This document shows, one piece after another, positions 1 through 7,316 of a stretch of 23,251 nucleotides of DNA. Source of the DNA: JANNHK01 sp031404355 (GTDB lineage: Bacteria > Actinomycetota > Acidimicrobiia > IMCC26256 > PALSA-610); the NCBI GenBank assembly GCA_031404355.1, contig JANNHK010000264.1:1-23251 (forward strand), given 5' to 3'. The stretch's first letter is position 1. The number at the start of each line of letters is the position of its first letter. The notes beneath the pieces were generated by a model. The model made no database searches. It worked only from the letters and a program-made list of their open reading frames with translations, and was not told the DNA's origin. Position numbers and translations under genes: made by a program.

Positions 1-2167
1 TCTGGTCGATGTCGTCGACCTTCACCTGGAGTTCGTCGCCGAGCGCGAGCACGTCTTCGACCCGGTCGATGCGCTTGCCGCGCCCGAGCTTCGAGATGTG
101 CACGAGCCCGTCACGGCCCGGAAGGATATTGATGAACGCACCGAACTTGGTGATGTTCACCACGCGGCCGTCGTAGATCGCACCGACTTCGGCCGAGGGC
201 GGGTCGAGGATGAGCTCGATGCGCCGCCGCCGGGCCTCTTCGACCGCGGCACCGTCCTTCGAACCGATCGACACGAGGCCCATGCCGTCTTGGTCGCTGA
301 CCGAGATGTCGGCGCCGGTCTCCTGCTGGATGAGGTTGATGACCTTGCCCTTGGGCCCGATCACCTCGCCGATCTTGTCGATCGGGATCTCGAAGCTGAC
401 GATCTTCGGTGCCGTGTCGCGCACCGTCTCACGGTGCGCGGGCATCGCCTCTTTCATCACCGCGAGGATCTTGAGCCGGGCTTCCTTCGCCTGGAGCAAC
501 GCCTGGGCGAGCACGTCGGACGGAATGCCGTCGATCTTCGTGTCGAGCTGCAACGCCGTCACGAAGTCTTCGGTACCGGCGACCTTGAAGTCCATGTCGC
601 CGAACGCGTCCTCGGCGCCGAGGATGTCGGTGAGGGTCGTGTACTTGCCTTCGGCGTAGACGAGACCCATCGCGATGCCGGCAACCGGCGCCTTGATCGG
701 CACGCCTGCGTCCATGAGGGCGAGCGTCGAACCACACACGGATGCCATCGACGTGGAGCCGTTCGATGCGAGCACGTCGGAGACGACCCGCAGCGTGTAC
801 GGCCACTCGATCGAGGTCGGGATGACCGGTACCAGGGCCCGCTCAGCGAGCGCGCCGTGACCGATCTCGCGCCGCTTCGGCGAACCGACACGACCCGTCT
901 CGCCCGTCGAGAAGGGCGCGAAGTTGTAGTGGTGCATGTAGCGCTTCTTGTCGTCGAGCGTGATCGTGTCGAGCATCTGCTCCATGCGGGGCATGCCCAA
1001 CGTCGTCACCGACAACACCTGCGTCTCGCCCCGCTGGAACAGGCCGGTGCCGTGCGCAGTAGCGATGACGCCGACTTCGGCGCTCAAGGGACGCAGGTCG
1101 GCGGTGCCGCGACCGTCGATGCGCTTGCCCTCGTTGACGATCCGCGTCCGCACGACATCCTTCTGGAGCGAGCGGAACGCCCGCTTCACCGGGCCTGCGT
1201 GCGCCGCGAACGCGCCGGGGTTCTCGTCGGTGCCGATCAATGCCGCGAAGATGCCGGCTTCGATCTCGGCGAGCTTCACGTTGCGGTCGTGCTTGTCGGC
1301 GATGAACATCGCCTCGCTCGTCGCGCTGCGGGCGTGGTTCGCAACCGCCTCGAACACCTCGGGCGTGTAGTCGATCGCGGGGAGGTACTCGATCGGCGTG
1401 ATCTCGCCGTGCGCCTTCACGTACTCCTCGCGGAGCTTCGACTGGAGGTCGATCGCGGCGGCGATCCACTGCTTCGATGCTTCGAGGCCTTCGGCGATCG
1501 TCTCTTCGGTGACCTTCGGTGCGCCCTGTTCGTAGAGCTCCCACGAGCGCTCGGTGCCGCCCGCCTCGACCATCATGATGGCGACGTCTGCCCCTCCTTG
1601 GGCCGAGTTGTCGAGCTTGCGGCCGGCAACGACGATTTCGAACGTCGACTCGTCGCCCTGCTGGAAGGTGGGGTGCGCGACCCACTCACCGTCGAGATGC
1701 GCCAGGCGCACCGCGCCGATGGGACCGTCGAACGGGATGCCCGAGATGGTCAGCGCGGCCGACGCGCCGTTGATGGACGCGACGTCGTGCGGGTTCTCGA
1801 GGTCGACACCGAGGATGGTGGCAATCACCTGGACTTCGTTGCGGAAGTCGGACGGGAACGAAGGGCGCAGCGGCCGGTCGGTGAGCCGACAGGTGAGAAT
1901 GGCCTGCTCGCCGGGACGGCCTTCACGGCGGAAGAACGAGCCGGGGATCTTGCCCGCGGCGTACATGCGCTCTTCGACGTCGACGGTGAGCGGGAAGAAG
2001 TCGATGCCCTCGCGGGGCTTCGACGTGCACACGGTGGATAGGAGCGTGGTGCCCCCGACCGTGACGGTCACGGCGCCGTCGGCAAGCGATGCGAGCTTGC
2101 CCGTCTCGAGAATCATCTCGAGGCCGTCGGCATTGATAGGACCGCTGACGCGTATCGCGTCGGTCAT
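1..2167 (-). CDS. pnp: Polyribonucleotide nucleotidyltransferase (PNPase), 3' end missing
   Basis: PNPase is a phosphorolytic 3'-5' exoribonuclease (RNA + phosphate to NDPs) that acts as a trimer in mRNA decay. 722 codons are present before the window edge. Two RNase PH domains are visible: the first includes FFRREGRP near residues 78-85, the second holds the serine-rich phosphate-binding loop SNGSTSMASVCGSTLALMD. A KH domain follows (IGEVIGPKGK, around residue 600), then an S1 domain (GAIYDGRVVNITKFGAF) that runs off the edge, so only the end of S1 and the tail are lost. The start is ATG with GAGGAA about 8 nt upstream; that Shine-Dalgarno lies inside a perfect hairpin. It lies downstream of rpsO on the same strand, the usual order. 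Family assignment is near certain. Confidence 0.98.
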   Translation of the reverse strand, partial: MTDAIRVSGPINADGLEMILETGKLASLADGAVTVTVGGTTLLSTVCTSKPREGIDFFPLTVDVEERMYAAGKIPGSFFRREGRPGEQAILTCRLTDRPLRPSFPSDFRNEVQVIATILGVDLENPHDVASINGASAALTISGIPFDGPIGAVRLAHLDGEWVAHPTFQQGDESTFEIVVAGRKLDNSAQGGADVAIMMVEAGGTERSWELYEQGAPKVTEETIAEGLEASKQWIAAAIDLQSKLREEYVKAHGEITPIEYLPAIDYTPEVFEAVANHARSATSEAMFIADKHDRNVKLAEIEAGIFAALIGTDENPGAFAAHAGPVKRAFRSLQKDVVRTRIVNEGKRIDGRGTADLRPLSAEVGVIATAHGTGLFQRGETQVLSVTTLGMPRMEQMLDTITLDDKKRYMHHYNFAPFSTGETGRVGSPKRREIGHGALAERALVPVIPTSIEWPYTLRVVSDVLASNGSTSMASVCGSTLALMDAGVPIKAPVAGIAMGLVYAEGKYTTLTDILGAEDAFGDMDFKVAGTEDFVTALQLDTKIDGIPSDVLAQALLQAKEARLKILAVMKEAMPAHRETVRDTAPKIVSFEIPIDKIGEVIGPKGKVINLIQQETGADISVSDQDGMGLVSIGSKDGAAVEEARRRRIELILDPPSAEVGAIYDGRVVNITKFGAFINILPGRDGLVHISKLGRGKRIDRVEDVLALGDELQVKVDDIDQ

Positions 2168-2173
2168 AGGTAT

Positions 2174-2198
2174 TTCCTCTCGTGAGGTGCGAGAGGAA
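2174..2198 (-). promoter_or_regulatory. pnp leader hairpin that hides the Shine-Dalgarno
   Basis: A perfect 9-bp inverted repeat (TTCCTCTCG / CGAGAGGAA, 7-nt loop) ends 6 nt before the pnp start codon. On the transcript the second arm contains the only good Shine-Dalgarno (GAGGAA), so the folded form should hide the ribosome site. In E. coli pnp is autoregulated through a cleaved leader hairpin; a similar role here is inference. Confidence 0.6.
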
Positions 2199-2208
2199 GC
2201 GGTTCCCA

Positions 2209-2256
2209 GTTGTCAGCGTCCGACGAAATATTCATCGGGCGCTCGCGACTGACAAC
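2209..2256. repeat. Inverted repeat GTTGTCAG / CTGACAAC around the pnp promoter
   Basis: GTTGTCAG at 2209-2216 and its exact complement CTGACAAC at 2249-2256 are separated by 32 nt. The right arm coincides with the candidate -35 box and the left arm lies just past the predicted transcription start. A further ggttgt at 2275-2280 could pair with the same acaacc segment in read-through RNA. It could be a protein site or an RNA stem; the sequence alone does not decide. Confidence 0.4.
2227..2255 (-). promoter_or_regulatory. Candidate pnp-specific promoter (TTGTCA-17-AATATT)
   Basis: Read on the minus strand, TTGTCA (2255-2250) is followed after exactly 17 nt by AATATT (2232-2227), a 5/6 and a 4/6 match to sigma-70-type boxes, in an unusually AT-rich spot. 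Transcription would begin near 2220, giving a leader of about 50 nt that carries the hairpin over the pnp ribosome site. It lies after the rpsO terminator, so pnp could be expressed independently. Sequence match only. Confidence 0.45.
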
Positions 2257-2295
2257 CGACGACTCTCTCGCGTGGGTTGTGTTCTCAATATGCAA

Positions 2296-2318
2296 GAGGA
2301 GCGCCGGAGGCGCTCCTC
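2296..2318 (-). terminator. Terminator-like hairpin after rpsO
   Basis: A perfect 10-bp stem (GAGGAGCGCC / GGCGCTCCTC) with a 3-nt loop starts 7 nt beyond the rpsO stop. On the minus strand it is followed by TTGCATATT, a poor U-tract, so termination may be partial, as at the rpsO-pnp junction in other bacteria. Confidence 0.65.
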
Positions 2319-2325
2319 AGGGGTG

Positions 2326-2583
2326 TTACCGGCGAATGCCCAGCTTCGCGATGATTGCTCGATACCGCTCGACGTCATTGCGTCGGAGGTAGTCGAGCAT
2401 GCGGCGACGCTGACCGACCAGCATCAAGAGCCCGCGCTGTGTATGGAAGTCCTTCTTGTGGACCTTCATGTGCTCAGTGAGGTGACGGATGCGCTCCGAA
2501 AGGATCGCGATCTGCACCTCAGGCGAGCCCGTGTCGGTCTCGTGCAGCTTGTGCTCGTTGATTGTTGCGGTTTTGTCGGGCAT
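2326..2583 (-). CDS. rpsO: 30S ribosomal protein S15
   Basis: S15 is a primary 16S rRNA-binding protein of the small-subunit platform and contributes to an intersubunit bridge. The 85-residue product is close to the family norm of 88-89 and carries the hallmark GSPEVQIAILSERI, LTEHMKVHKKDFHTQRGL and QRRRMLDYLRR segments. It starts at ATG 2583. A purine-rich AGAAGG lies about 14 nt upstream, rather far, in a leader with repeated GTTCCAG; S15 often autoregulates through its leader, but I cannot show such a fold here. It is followed by a hairpin and then pnp. Confidence 0.98.
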   Translation of the reverse strand: MPDKTATINEHKLHETDTGSPEVQIAILSERIRHLTEHMKVHKKDFHTQRGLLMLVGQRRRMLDYLRRNDVERYRAIIAKLGIRR

Positions 2584-2667
2584 TGCGCGCGCTGGAACCT
2601 TCTCTGGAACAAGGGGTTACGGCCGGAGAGGCTACCAGACCCCTCCCACAGCCCCGGACCAGCCGAT

Positions 2668-3477
2668 TCAGGGGGCCGCGGGGTGGCGTTCGCGGTAGTC
2701 GGTCCACAGGAGCCGGAACGCAGAGGCCACGAGCAGCAGGCCGAAGAGGATCGTCGAGGTGCTGTCGGAGAGCGCGATGGCGACCAGCGCGCCCAGGAAC
2801 GCGGTGACGATACCGGCCAAGCCAATAGTGACCGCCAGGTCGATGCGCGCGTTGTCGTTGCGGACGTTGCGCCACGTGCCGACGATCGACGTGGGGATGA
2901 TCACGAGGAGCGACGTGCCCTTGGCGATGACCGTCGGCATGTCGAACGCGAGGACCATGGCCGGCACCATGATGATGCCGCCGCCGACGCCGAGCAGTCC
3001 GCTCAACACACCCGCCACGAGGCCGAGGACGACGAACCCGGCGACCATGGCGACGTCGAGGTCGCCGCGGCCCGAATGGACGCCGTCATGGACGAGCAGG
3101 CGCGCCGCGGTCGCGAGCAACAGCGCGGCGAATGCGAGACGTAACACCCGCTGCGGCAACACTTGGAGCGCCTTGGTGCCGAGAACCGCGCCGAGCATCG
3201 CACCGGACGCGATGCACAGTGCCGCGGCGCCGTCGACCTTGTCGTCGAGGAGGTAGCCGACGACGCCCGCGGTGGCGATCGGCACGATCGCGGCGAGCGA
3301 TGTGCCGTGGGCCAGGCGCTGCTGCATGTGGGCCAACAGCACGAGCCCGGGCACGATCAGGATGCCGCCCCCGACGCCGAACAGCCCCGACAGGAAGCCC
3401 GCGAGCACGCCGACGAGCAATGCCTGCGCGAACTCCCGCTGCGTCGTGCCGCCCCCGAGTCGAGCCATCCGCCCCAT
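2668..3477 (-). CDS. TauE/SafE family membrane transporter (sulfite/organosulfonate exporter-like)
   Basis: This 269-residue protein is strongly hydrophobic, with about eight membrane segments. It shows the internal duplication typical of the TauE/SafE (formerly DUF81) family: GFLSGLFGVGGGILIVPG near residue 32 and GVLSGLLGVGGGIIMVPA near residue 160, each followed by a GTSL segment. Family members are linked to export of sulfite, sulfoacetate or other anions, but substrates are rarely known and nothing nearby fixes it. ATG 3477 was chosen; a second ATG three codons on is possible. It sits alone on the minus strand, divergent from ribF1 with 53 bp between starts, and lies inside an otherwise conserved ribosomal-gene order, so it looks like an insertion. 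Confidence 0.9.
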   Translation of the reverse strand: MGRMARLGGGTTQREFAQALLVGVLAGFLSGLFGVGGGILIVPGLVLLAHMQQRLAHGTSLAAIVPIATAGVVGYLLDDKVDGAAALCIASGAMLGAVLGTKALQVLPQRVLRLAFAALLLATAARLLVHDGVHSGRGDLDVAMVAGFVVLGLVAGVLSGLLGVGGGIIMVPAMVLAFDMPTVIAKGTSLLVIIPTSIVGTWRNVRNDNARIDLAVTIGLAGIVTAFLGALVAIALSDSTSTILFGLLLVASAFRLLWTDYRERHPAAP

Positions 3478-3516
3478 CGTCGCGCGGAGCCCGCCCGAAT
3501 CTCGTGAGGCGCCCGG

Positions 3517-3522
3517 TACCCT
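3517..3522 (+). promoter_or_regulatory. Candidate -10 box (TACCCT) for a leaderless ribF1-aroC transcript
   Basis: TACCCT fits the actinobacterial TANNNT -10 pattern and ends 8 nt before the GTG start at 3531, so transcription would begin at or next to the start codon. No Shine-Dalgarno is visible before that GTG and no clear -35 box is seen. This supports, but does not prove, a leaderless mRNA. Confidence 0.4.
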
Positions 3523-3530
3523 GGTCAGTC

Positions 3531-4472
3531 GTGGACCGCATCCTCGAAGGCAGCGCGCTGCCGTCGCTTCCGAACGGGTCGGTCGTGACGGTCGGGACCT
3601 TCGACGGCGTGCACCGTGGGCACCGGGCGCTCCTCACCGCGGTACGCGGTGTCGCCGACGAGGTCGACGCGCCGGCCGTGGTCGTCACGTTCGACCGCCA
3701 CCCGGCCAGCGTGGTCCGTCCCGAGTCGGCACCCCGCCTCCTCAGCACCCTCAACCAGCGCCTCGAGCAGTTCGAGGCACTCGGCATCGACTACGTACAC
3801 GTACTCCGGTTCGACGAGACGCGGTCGCTCGAGACGCCCGACGATTTCATGAACGACGTCGTCGTCGGCATGTGGCACGCGCGTGCCGCCGTCGAGGGCG
3901 AGAACTTCCACTTCGGCCACCGCCGGCGCGGCGACGTGCCCGCGCTCGAAGCGATGGGTGCGCGGCTCGGTTTCAAGGTGCACACCGTCGCGCTCGTGGT
4001 CGACGAGCTGCTCGATGCTCCTATCTCGTCCGAGGCCGTCCGGGCCGCGCTCGCGCAGGGTGACATCGACACGACGACCCGGCTCCTCGGACGCGAGTTC
4101 GAGATCCAGGGCGTCGTCGAGCACGGCGACAAGCGCGGCCGCGAGCTCGGCTTCCCCACCGCCAACGTCGCGGTGCCCGGCGACATCCAACTCCCGGCCG
4201 ACGGCGTGTACGCGGGCTGGTACGAGCGACCCGACGGTTCCGTGCACCGCACCGCAATCTCGATCGGTCGCCGCCCGACGTTCTACGCGGAGCACGGACT
4301 GTTACTTGTCGAGCCGCACCTGCTCGACTTCGACGACGATCTCTACTTCGAGCACGCGCGCGTCCGCGTCGAGGCGTGGCTGCGCGGCCAGGTGAAGTTC
4401 GACTCGATCGCCAACCTGATTGCCCAGCTCGAACAAGACGTCGAGTCGACACGCCGGTTGGCGGGGTCCTGA
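3531..4472 (+). CDS. ribF: Bifunctional riboflavin kinase / FAD synthetase (full-length copy)
   Basis: This enzyme converts riboflavin to FMN and FMN to FAD in the cytosol. The 313-residue product has both domains. The N-terminal adenylyltransferase domain shows GTFDGVHRGH (22-31), TFDRHP (53-58), FHFGHRRRGD (126-135) and an ISSEAVR motif near 165-171. The C-terminal kinase domain shows GRELGFPTANV (203-213) with the ATP/Mg-binding PTAN, ISIGRRPTF (243-251), VEPHLLDFDDDLY (260-272) and the closing RGQVKF. GTG 3531 is chosen because homology begins there and a -10-like box lies just upstream; the frame stays open further 5' without meaning. Its stop overlaps the aroC start (TGATG). A second, degenerate ribF lies at 5604-6416. 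Confidence 0.95.
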   Translation: MDRILEGSALPSLPNGSVVTVGTFDGVHRGHRALLTAVRGVADEVDAPAVVVTFDRHPASVVRPESAPRLLSTLNQRLEQFEALGIDYVHVLRFDETRSLETPDDFMNDVVVGMWHARAAVEGENFHFGHRRRGDVPALEAMGARLGFKVHTVALVVDELLDAPISSEAVRAALAQGDIDTTTRLLGREFEIQGVVEHGDKRGRELGFPTANVAVPGDIQLPADGVYAGWYERPDGSVHRTAISIGRRPTFYAEHGLLLVEPHLLDFDDDLYFEHARVRVEAWLRGQVKFDSIANLIAQLEQDVESTRRLAGS

Positions 4473-5623
4473 TGTTGCGTTATCTCACCGCCGGCGAATC
4501 GCACGGGCGCGCCCTGGGCGTGATCATCGAGGGCCTGCCCGCGAACCTGCCGATCACCGAGGACGACATCGCGGGCGAACTCGCCCGCCGCCGCCTCGGC
4601 TACGGCCGGGGTCCGCGCCAGCGGTTCGAACGCGACGAGTTGTTGCTGCTCGGCGGCGTGCGGCACGGGCGCACGCTCGGCTCGCCGTTGTTCATCGAGA
4701 TCCCCAACGTCGAGTGGCCCAAGTGGGAACAGGAGATGTCGCCCGCGCCGGGTGCGACCGAGAAGCCGCTCACGCAGCCGCGGCCCGGGCACGCCGACCT
4801 GGCCGGGATGCAGAAGTACGGGTTCGACGACGCGCGCGACGTGCTCGAACGGGCCTCGGCCCGCGAGACCGCGGCTCGCGTCGCGGCCGGCGCCGTGGCC
4901 AAGGTGTTGTTGCGCCACATCGGTATCGAGATCGTGTCGCACGTCGTGCGCCTCGGCGGCGCGAGCGCGAAGCAGGGCCGGCGGCCCTTGCCCGCCGATC
5001 TCGCGACGGTCGACGACTCACCGGTGCGGTGTTTCGACACCGACGCCGAGGCCGAGATGATCGCGGAAGTGAAGGCGGCCGCCAAGGACGGTGACTCGCT
5101 CGGCGGTGTCGTCGAGGTCCTCGCGTACGGGGTGCCGGTCGGGCTCGGCAGTCACGTGCATTGGGACCGCAAGCTCGACGCCCGCCTCGCGCAGGCGCTG
5201 ATGAGCATCCAGGCCATCAAGGGCGTCGAGATCGGCGACGGCTTCGATATCGCGTCCCGGCGCGGGTCCGAAGCGCACGACGCGATCAGCTGGGACGCGG
5301 GCGACGAGCGCTACCGCCGCGAAACAACGCTCGCGGGTGGAATCGAGGGTGGCATGTCGACCGGTGAGCTGATCACGGCTCGCCTCGCGATGAAGCCGCT
5401 CGCCACGCTCAACAAGCCCGTGCTCGGCACCGTCGACGTCGTGACCAAGGAAGAAGGCGTGTCCTTCAAGGAACGCACCGACGTCACCGCGGTTCCCGCG
5501 ATGGGCGTCATCGCCGAGACGATGGTCGCGCTCGTGCTCGCCGAGGAAGCCCTGCGGAAGTACGGCGGCGACTCGCTCGACGAGTTCCTGCGCAATTACC
5601 GCGCTACGGCCGAGAACCTGTAG
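4472..5623 (+). CDS. aroC: Chorismate synthase
   Basis: Chorismate synthase catalyses the last shikimate-pathway step, 5-enolpyruvylshikimate-3-phosphate to chorismate, and needs reduced FMN. The 383-residue product begins MLRYLTAGESHGRALG, the standard N-terminus, and carries RPGHADLAG, the RASARETAARVAAGAVAK signature and GIEGGMSTGE. Length fits the family. Its ATG shares a base with the ribF1 stop (TGATG), so the two are very probably co-translated. That pairing makes biochemical sense because RibF supplies FMN, though the link is inference. The last 20 bp overlap the 3' end of ribF2 on the other strand. Confidence 0.98.
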   Translation: MLRYLTAGESHGRALGVIIEGLPANLPITEDDIAGELARRRLGYGRGPRQRFERDELLLLGGVRHGRTLGSPLFIEIPNVEWPKWEQEMSPAPGATEKPLTQPRPGHADLAGMQKYGFDDARDVLERASARETAARVAAGAVAKVLLRHIGIEIVSHVVRLGGASAKQGRRPLPADLATVDDSPVRCFDTDAEAEMIAEVKAAAKDGDSLGGVVEVLAYGVPVGLGSHVHWDRKLDARLAQALMSIQAIKGVEIGDGFDIASRRGSEAHDAISWDAGDERYRRETTLAGGIEGGMSTGELITARLAMKPLATLNKPVLGTVDVVTKEEGVSFKERTDVTAVPAMGVIAETMVALVLAEEALRKYGGDSLDEFLRNYRATAENL

Positions 5624-6416
5624 GTGACTTGAACACCTTGAACTGAAGGGCCGCAGGTCCCGTGCCCGTCGCCCCGTCGACGACGACAACGTCGCCGCCG
5701 ACCGCGACCGTGATGCTATGCGTCGTGCCTCCGATTGTGAGCTGGCCGTTGTATTCGCCGGGCGCAGGTAGGCACGCACGCTCGTCGAGGATCAGGCGGT
5801 TCCCGTCGAGTGTTCCGCGCACTTCGTGCGAGCGTCCGAGAATCGTGGTCGCGGTCCGAAGGTCGCCGGCCGCGAGAGCGTTGCGCACGCGGGTCGACGA
5901 GTACGGAAGGGAGTCGCCCGTTGGGACCTCGCCCTCGGGTGCGGCGATGAGGCCGAGACCGAGCACCTCGAACCCGAGTTCGGTCCCCATGCGCTGGAGA
6001 AGCGGGACGTCGCCGTGCCGACGGTGCCCGAAGTGGAAGTCGGCGCCCACGACGACTCGGCGCGCTTGCAGCACACCGGCGAGCACTTCCTCGACGAACT
6101 CCTCTGCGCTCTCCTTGCTGCGCGTCTCGTCGAACGTCAGCACGACGCACTCGTCGACAAGGCCGGTGGCTTCGAGGAGTTCGAGCTTCTGGTCAAGCTC
6201 GGTGAGCAGGCACGGCGCCGAATCCGGCCGCACGACCTCGGCCGGATGACGGTCGAAGGTCAGCACGGTGGCCGACAGGCCGCGCGCCCGCGCCAGGTCG
6301 TGCACGAGCCGCAACACCGCGACGTGACCGAGATGCACACCGTCGAACGCGCCGATTGTGACTGCTCGGCCGGCAGACGAACGCGGCACGTCGGACAACT
6401 CCCGCCAGAGGTTCAT
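5604..6416 (-). CDS. RibF-like FMN adenylyltransferase with degenerate riboflavin-kinase domain
   Basis: This 270-residue paralogue of the ribF at 3531 sits where ribF is normally found, directly after truB (ATGA overlap). The adenylyltransferase half is intact: GAFDGVHLGH (22-31), TFDRHP (53-58), FHFGHRRHGD (127-136) and YSSTRVRNAL (172-181). The C-terminal part is about 75 residues and lacks the kinase hallmarks: no GFPTAN, no IGxxPTF, no HLLDFxxDLY. After EVRGTLDGNR only a short beta-rich tail remains. It may still make FAD from FMN but should not phosphorylate riboflavin. No frameshift is seen, so this looks like a settled form rather than a fresh pseudogene. Activity is inferred, not shown. 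Confidence 0.88.
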   Translation of the reverse strand: MNLWRELSDVPRSSAGRAVTIGAFDGVHLGHVAVLRLVHDLARARGLSATVLTFDRHPAEVVRPDSAPCLLTELDQKLELLEATGLVDECVVLTFDETRSKESAEEFVEEVLAGVLQARRVVVGADFHFGHRRHGDVPLLQRMGTELGFEVLGLGLIAAPEGEVPTGDSLPYSSTRVRNALAAGDLRTATTILGRSHEVRGTLDGNRLILDERACLPAPGEYNGQLTIGGTTHSITVAVGGDVVVVDGATGTGPAALQFKVFKSPTGSRP

Positions 6417-7291
6417 GACGCACACACCACGGCCGGCTTCACGCCCGCGCCGCGCCGTTCGTAGACAGCGAGGAGTTCGCCGTCGTGCAAGACCGCAAAC
6501 GGGCCGTCGCCCGCGCCGTCGGGGAGCAGGTTGCGCGCCGCGAAAGTGGCACCGTGGGTGACGCCGCGCGCTTCTTCCTCGGAGACCGTGATCGGCTCGA
6601 GGTCGCGCATGGCCTCGGCCGGGCGCAGCAACACCGCGACCGGGTCCTTCTCGATCACTTCCATCGGGCTCGCCTGGTCGAGCGCGAACGACCCAATGGC
6701 CGTACGGCGCAGCGTACCGAGGTGTGCGCAACCACCCAACGCCGTGCCGAGATCGGCGGCGAGCGACCGGATGTAGGTGCCGCTCGAACACCTGACGGTC
6801 ATCGTCGCTTCCGGGTACGGCCCCGGCGTGAGCGACTCGATGTCGAGTTGGAAGATGTGTACCGGGCGGGGTGCACGCTCGATCTCTTCGCCCTTGCGCG
6901 CGAGTTCGTACAGCTTGCGTCCGCCGACCTTGATCGCCGACACCATCGGCGGTATCTGTTCGATGTCGCCCGCGAACGCGCGCGCCGCATCGTCGAGTTG
7001 CTCGCCCGTGAAACTCATCTCGGCCTGTTCGAGCACCGCGCCCGCGGCGTCGAGCGTGTCGGTCGCGATGCCGAACACAACCCGGGCGTGGTACGTCTTC
7101 GGCGCCACCTGGAGGAACCGCATCAGTCGAGTGACGCGGCCGAGGCCGACCAGCAGCACACCCGTCGCATCCGGGTCGAGCGTGCCCGCGTGGCCGATGC
7201 GCCGCTGCCCGTACACGCCGCGCAGCTTGCCGACGACGTCGTGCGAGGTCCACCCCGCGGCTTTGTCGACGACCACCAACCCGTCCTGCAT
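6413..7291 (-). CDS. truB: tRNA pseudouridine(55) synthase
   Basis: TruB isomerises U55 of the tRNA T-loop to pseudouridine and also has RNA-chaperone activity. The 292-residue product begins with the usual DGLVVVDKAAGWTSHDVV and has HAGTLDPDATGVLLV with the catalytic aspartate at 39, then RRIGH, PPMVSAIKVGGRKLYELAR and SSGTYIRSLAADLG. A C-terminal extension to 292 residues probably holds a PUA-like fold. It starts at ATG 7291, 25 nt after nrnA, with no clear Shine-Dalgarno; a TAACCT box 9 nt upstream could allow an internal leaderless start. Its stop overlaps the ribF2 start (ATGA). Confidence 0.97.
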   Translation of the reverse strand: MQDGLVVVDKAAGWTSHDVVGKLRGVYGQRRIGHAGTLDPDATGVLLVGLGRVTRLMRFLQVAPKTYHARVVFGIATDTLDAAGAVLEQAEMSFTGEQLDDAARAFAGDIEQIPPMVSAIKVGGRKLYELARKGEEIERAPRPVHIFQLDIESLTPGPYPEATMTVRCSSGTYIRSLAADLGTALGGCAHLGTLRRTAIGSFALDQASPMEVIEKDPVAVLLRPAEAMRDLEPITVSEEEARGVTHGATFAARNLLPDGAGDGPFAVLHDGELLAVYERRGAGVKPAVVCAS

Positions 7292-7316
7292 ACGTCGCCG
7301 AGGTTAGGGCGGGTCG

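Noticed and set aside
98..2041. A 647-codon open frame on the plus strand
   Set aside because: It is the antisense of pnp. Its protein is Arg/Asp/Val-rich without domains, while the minus strand gives a clear PNPase in the frame that runs off the window.
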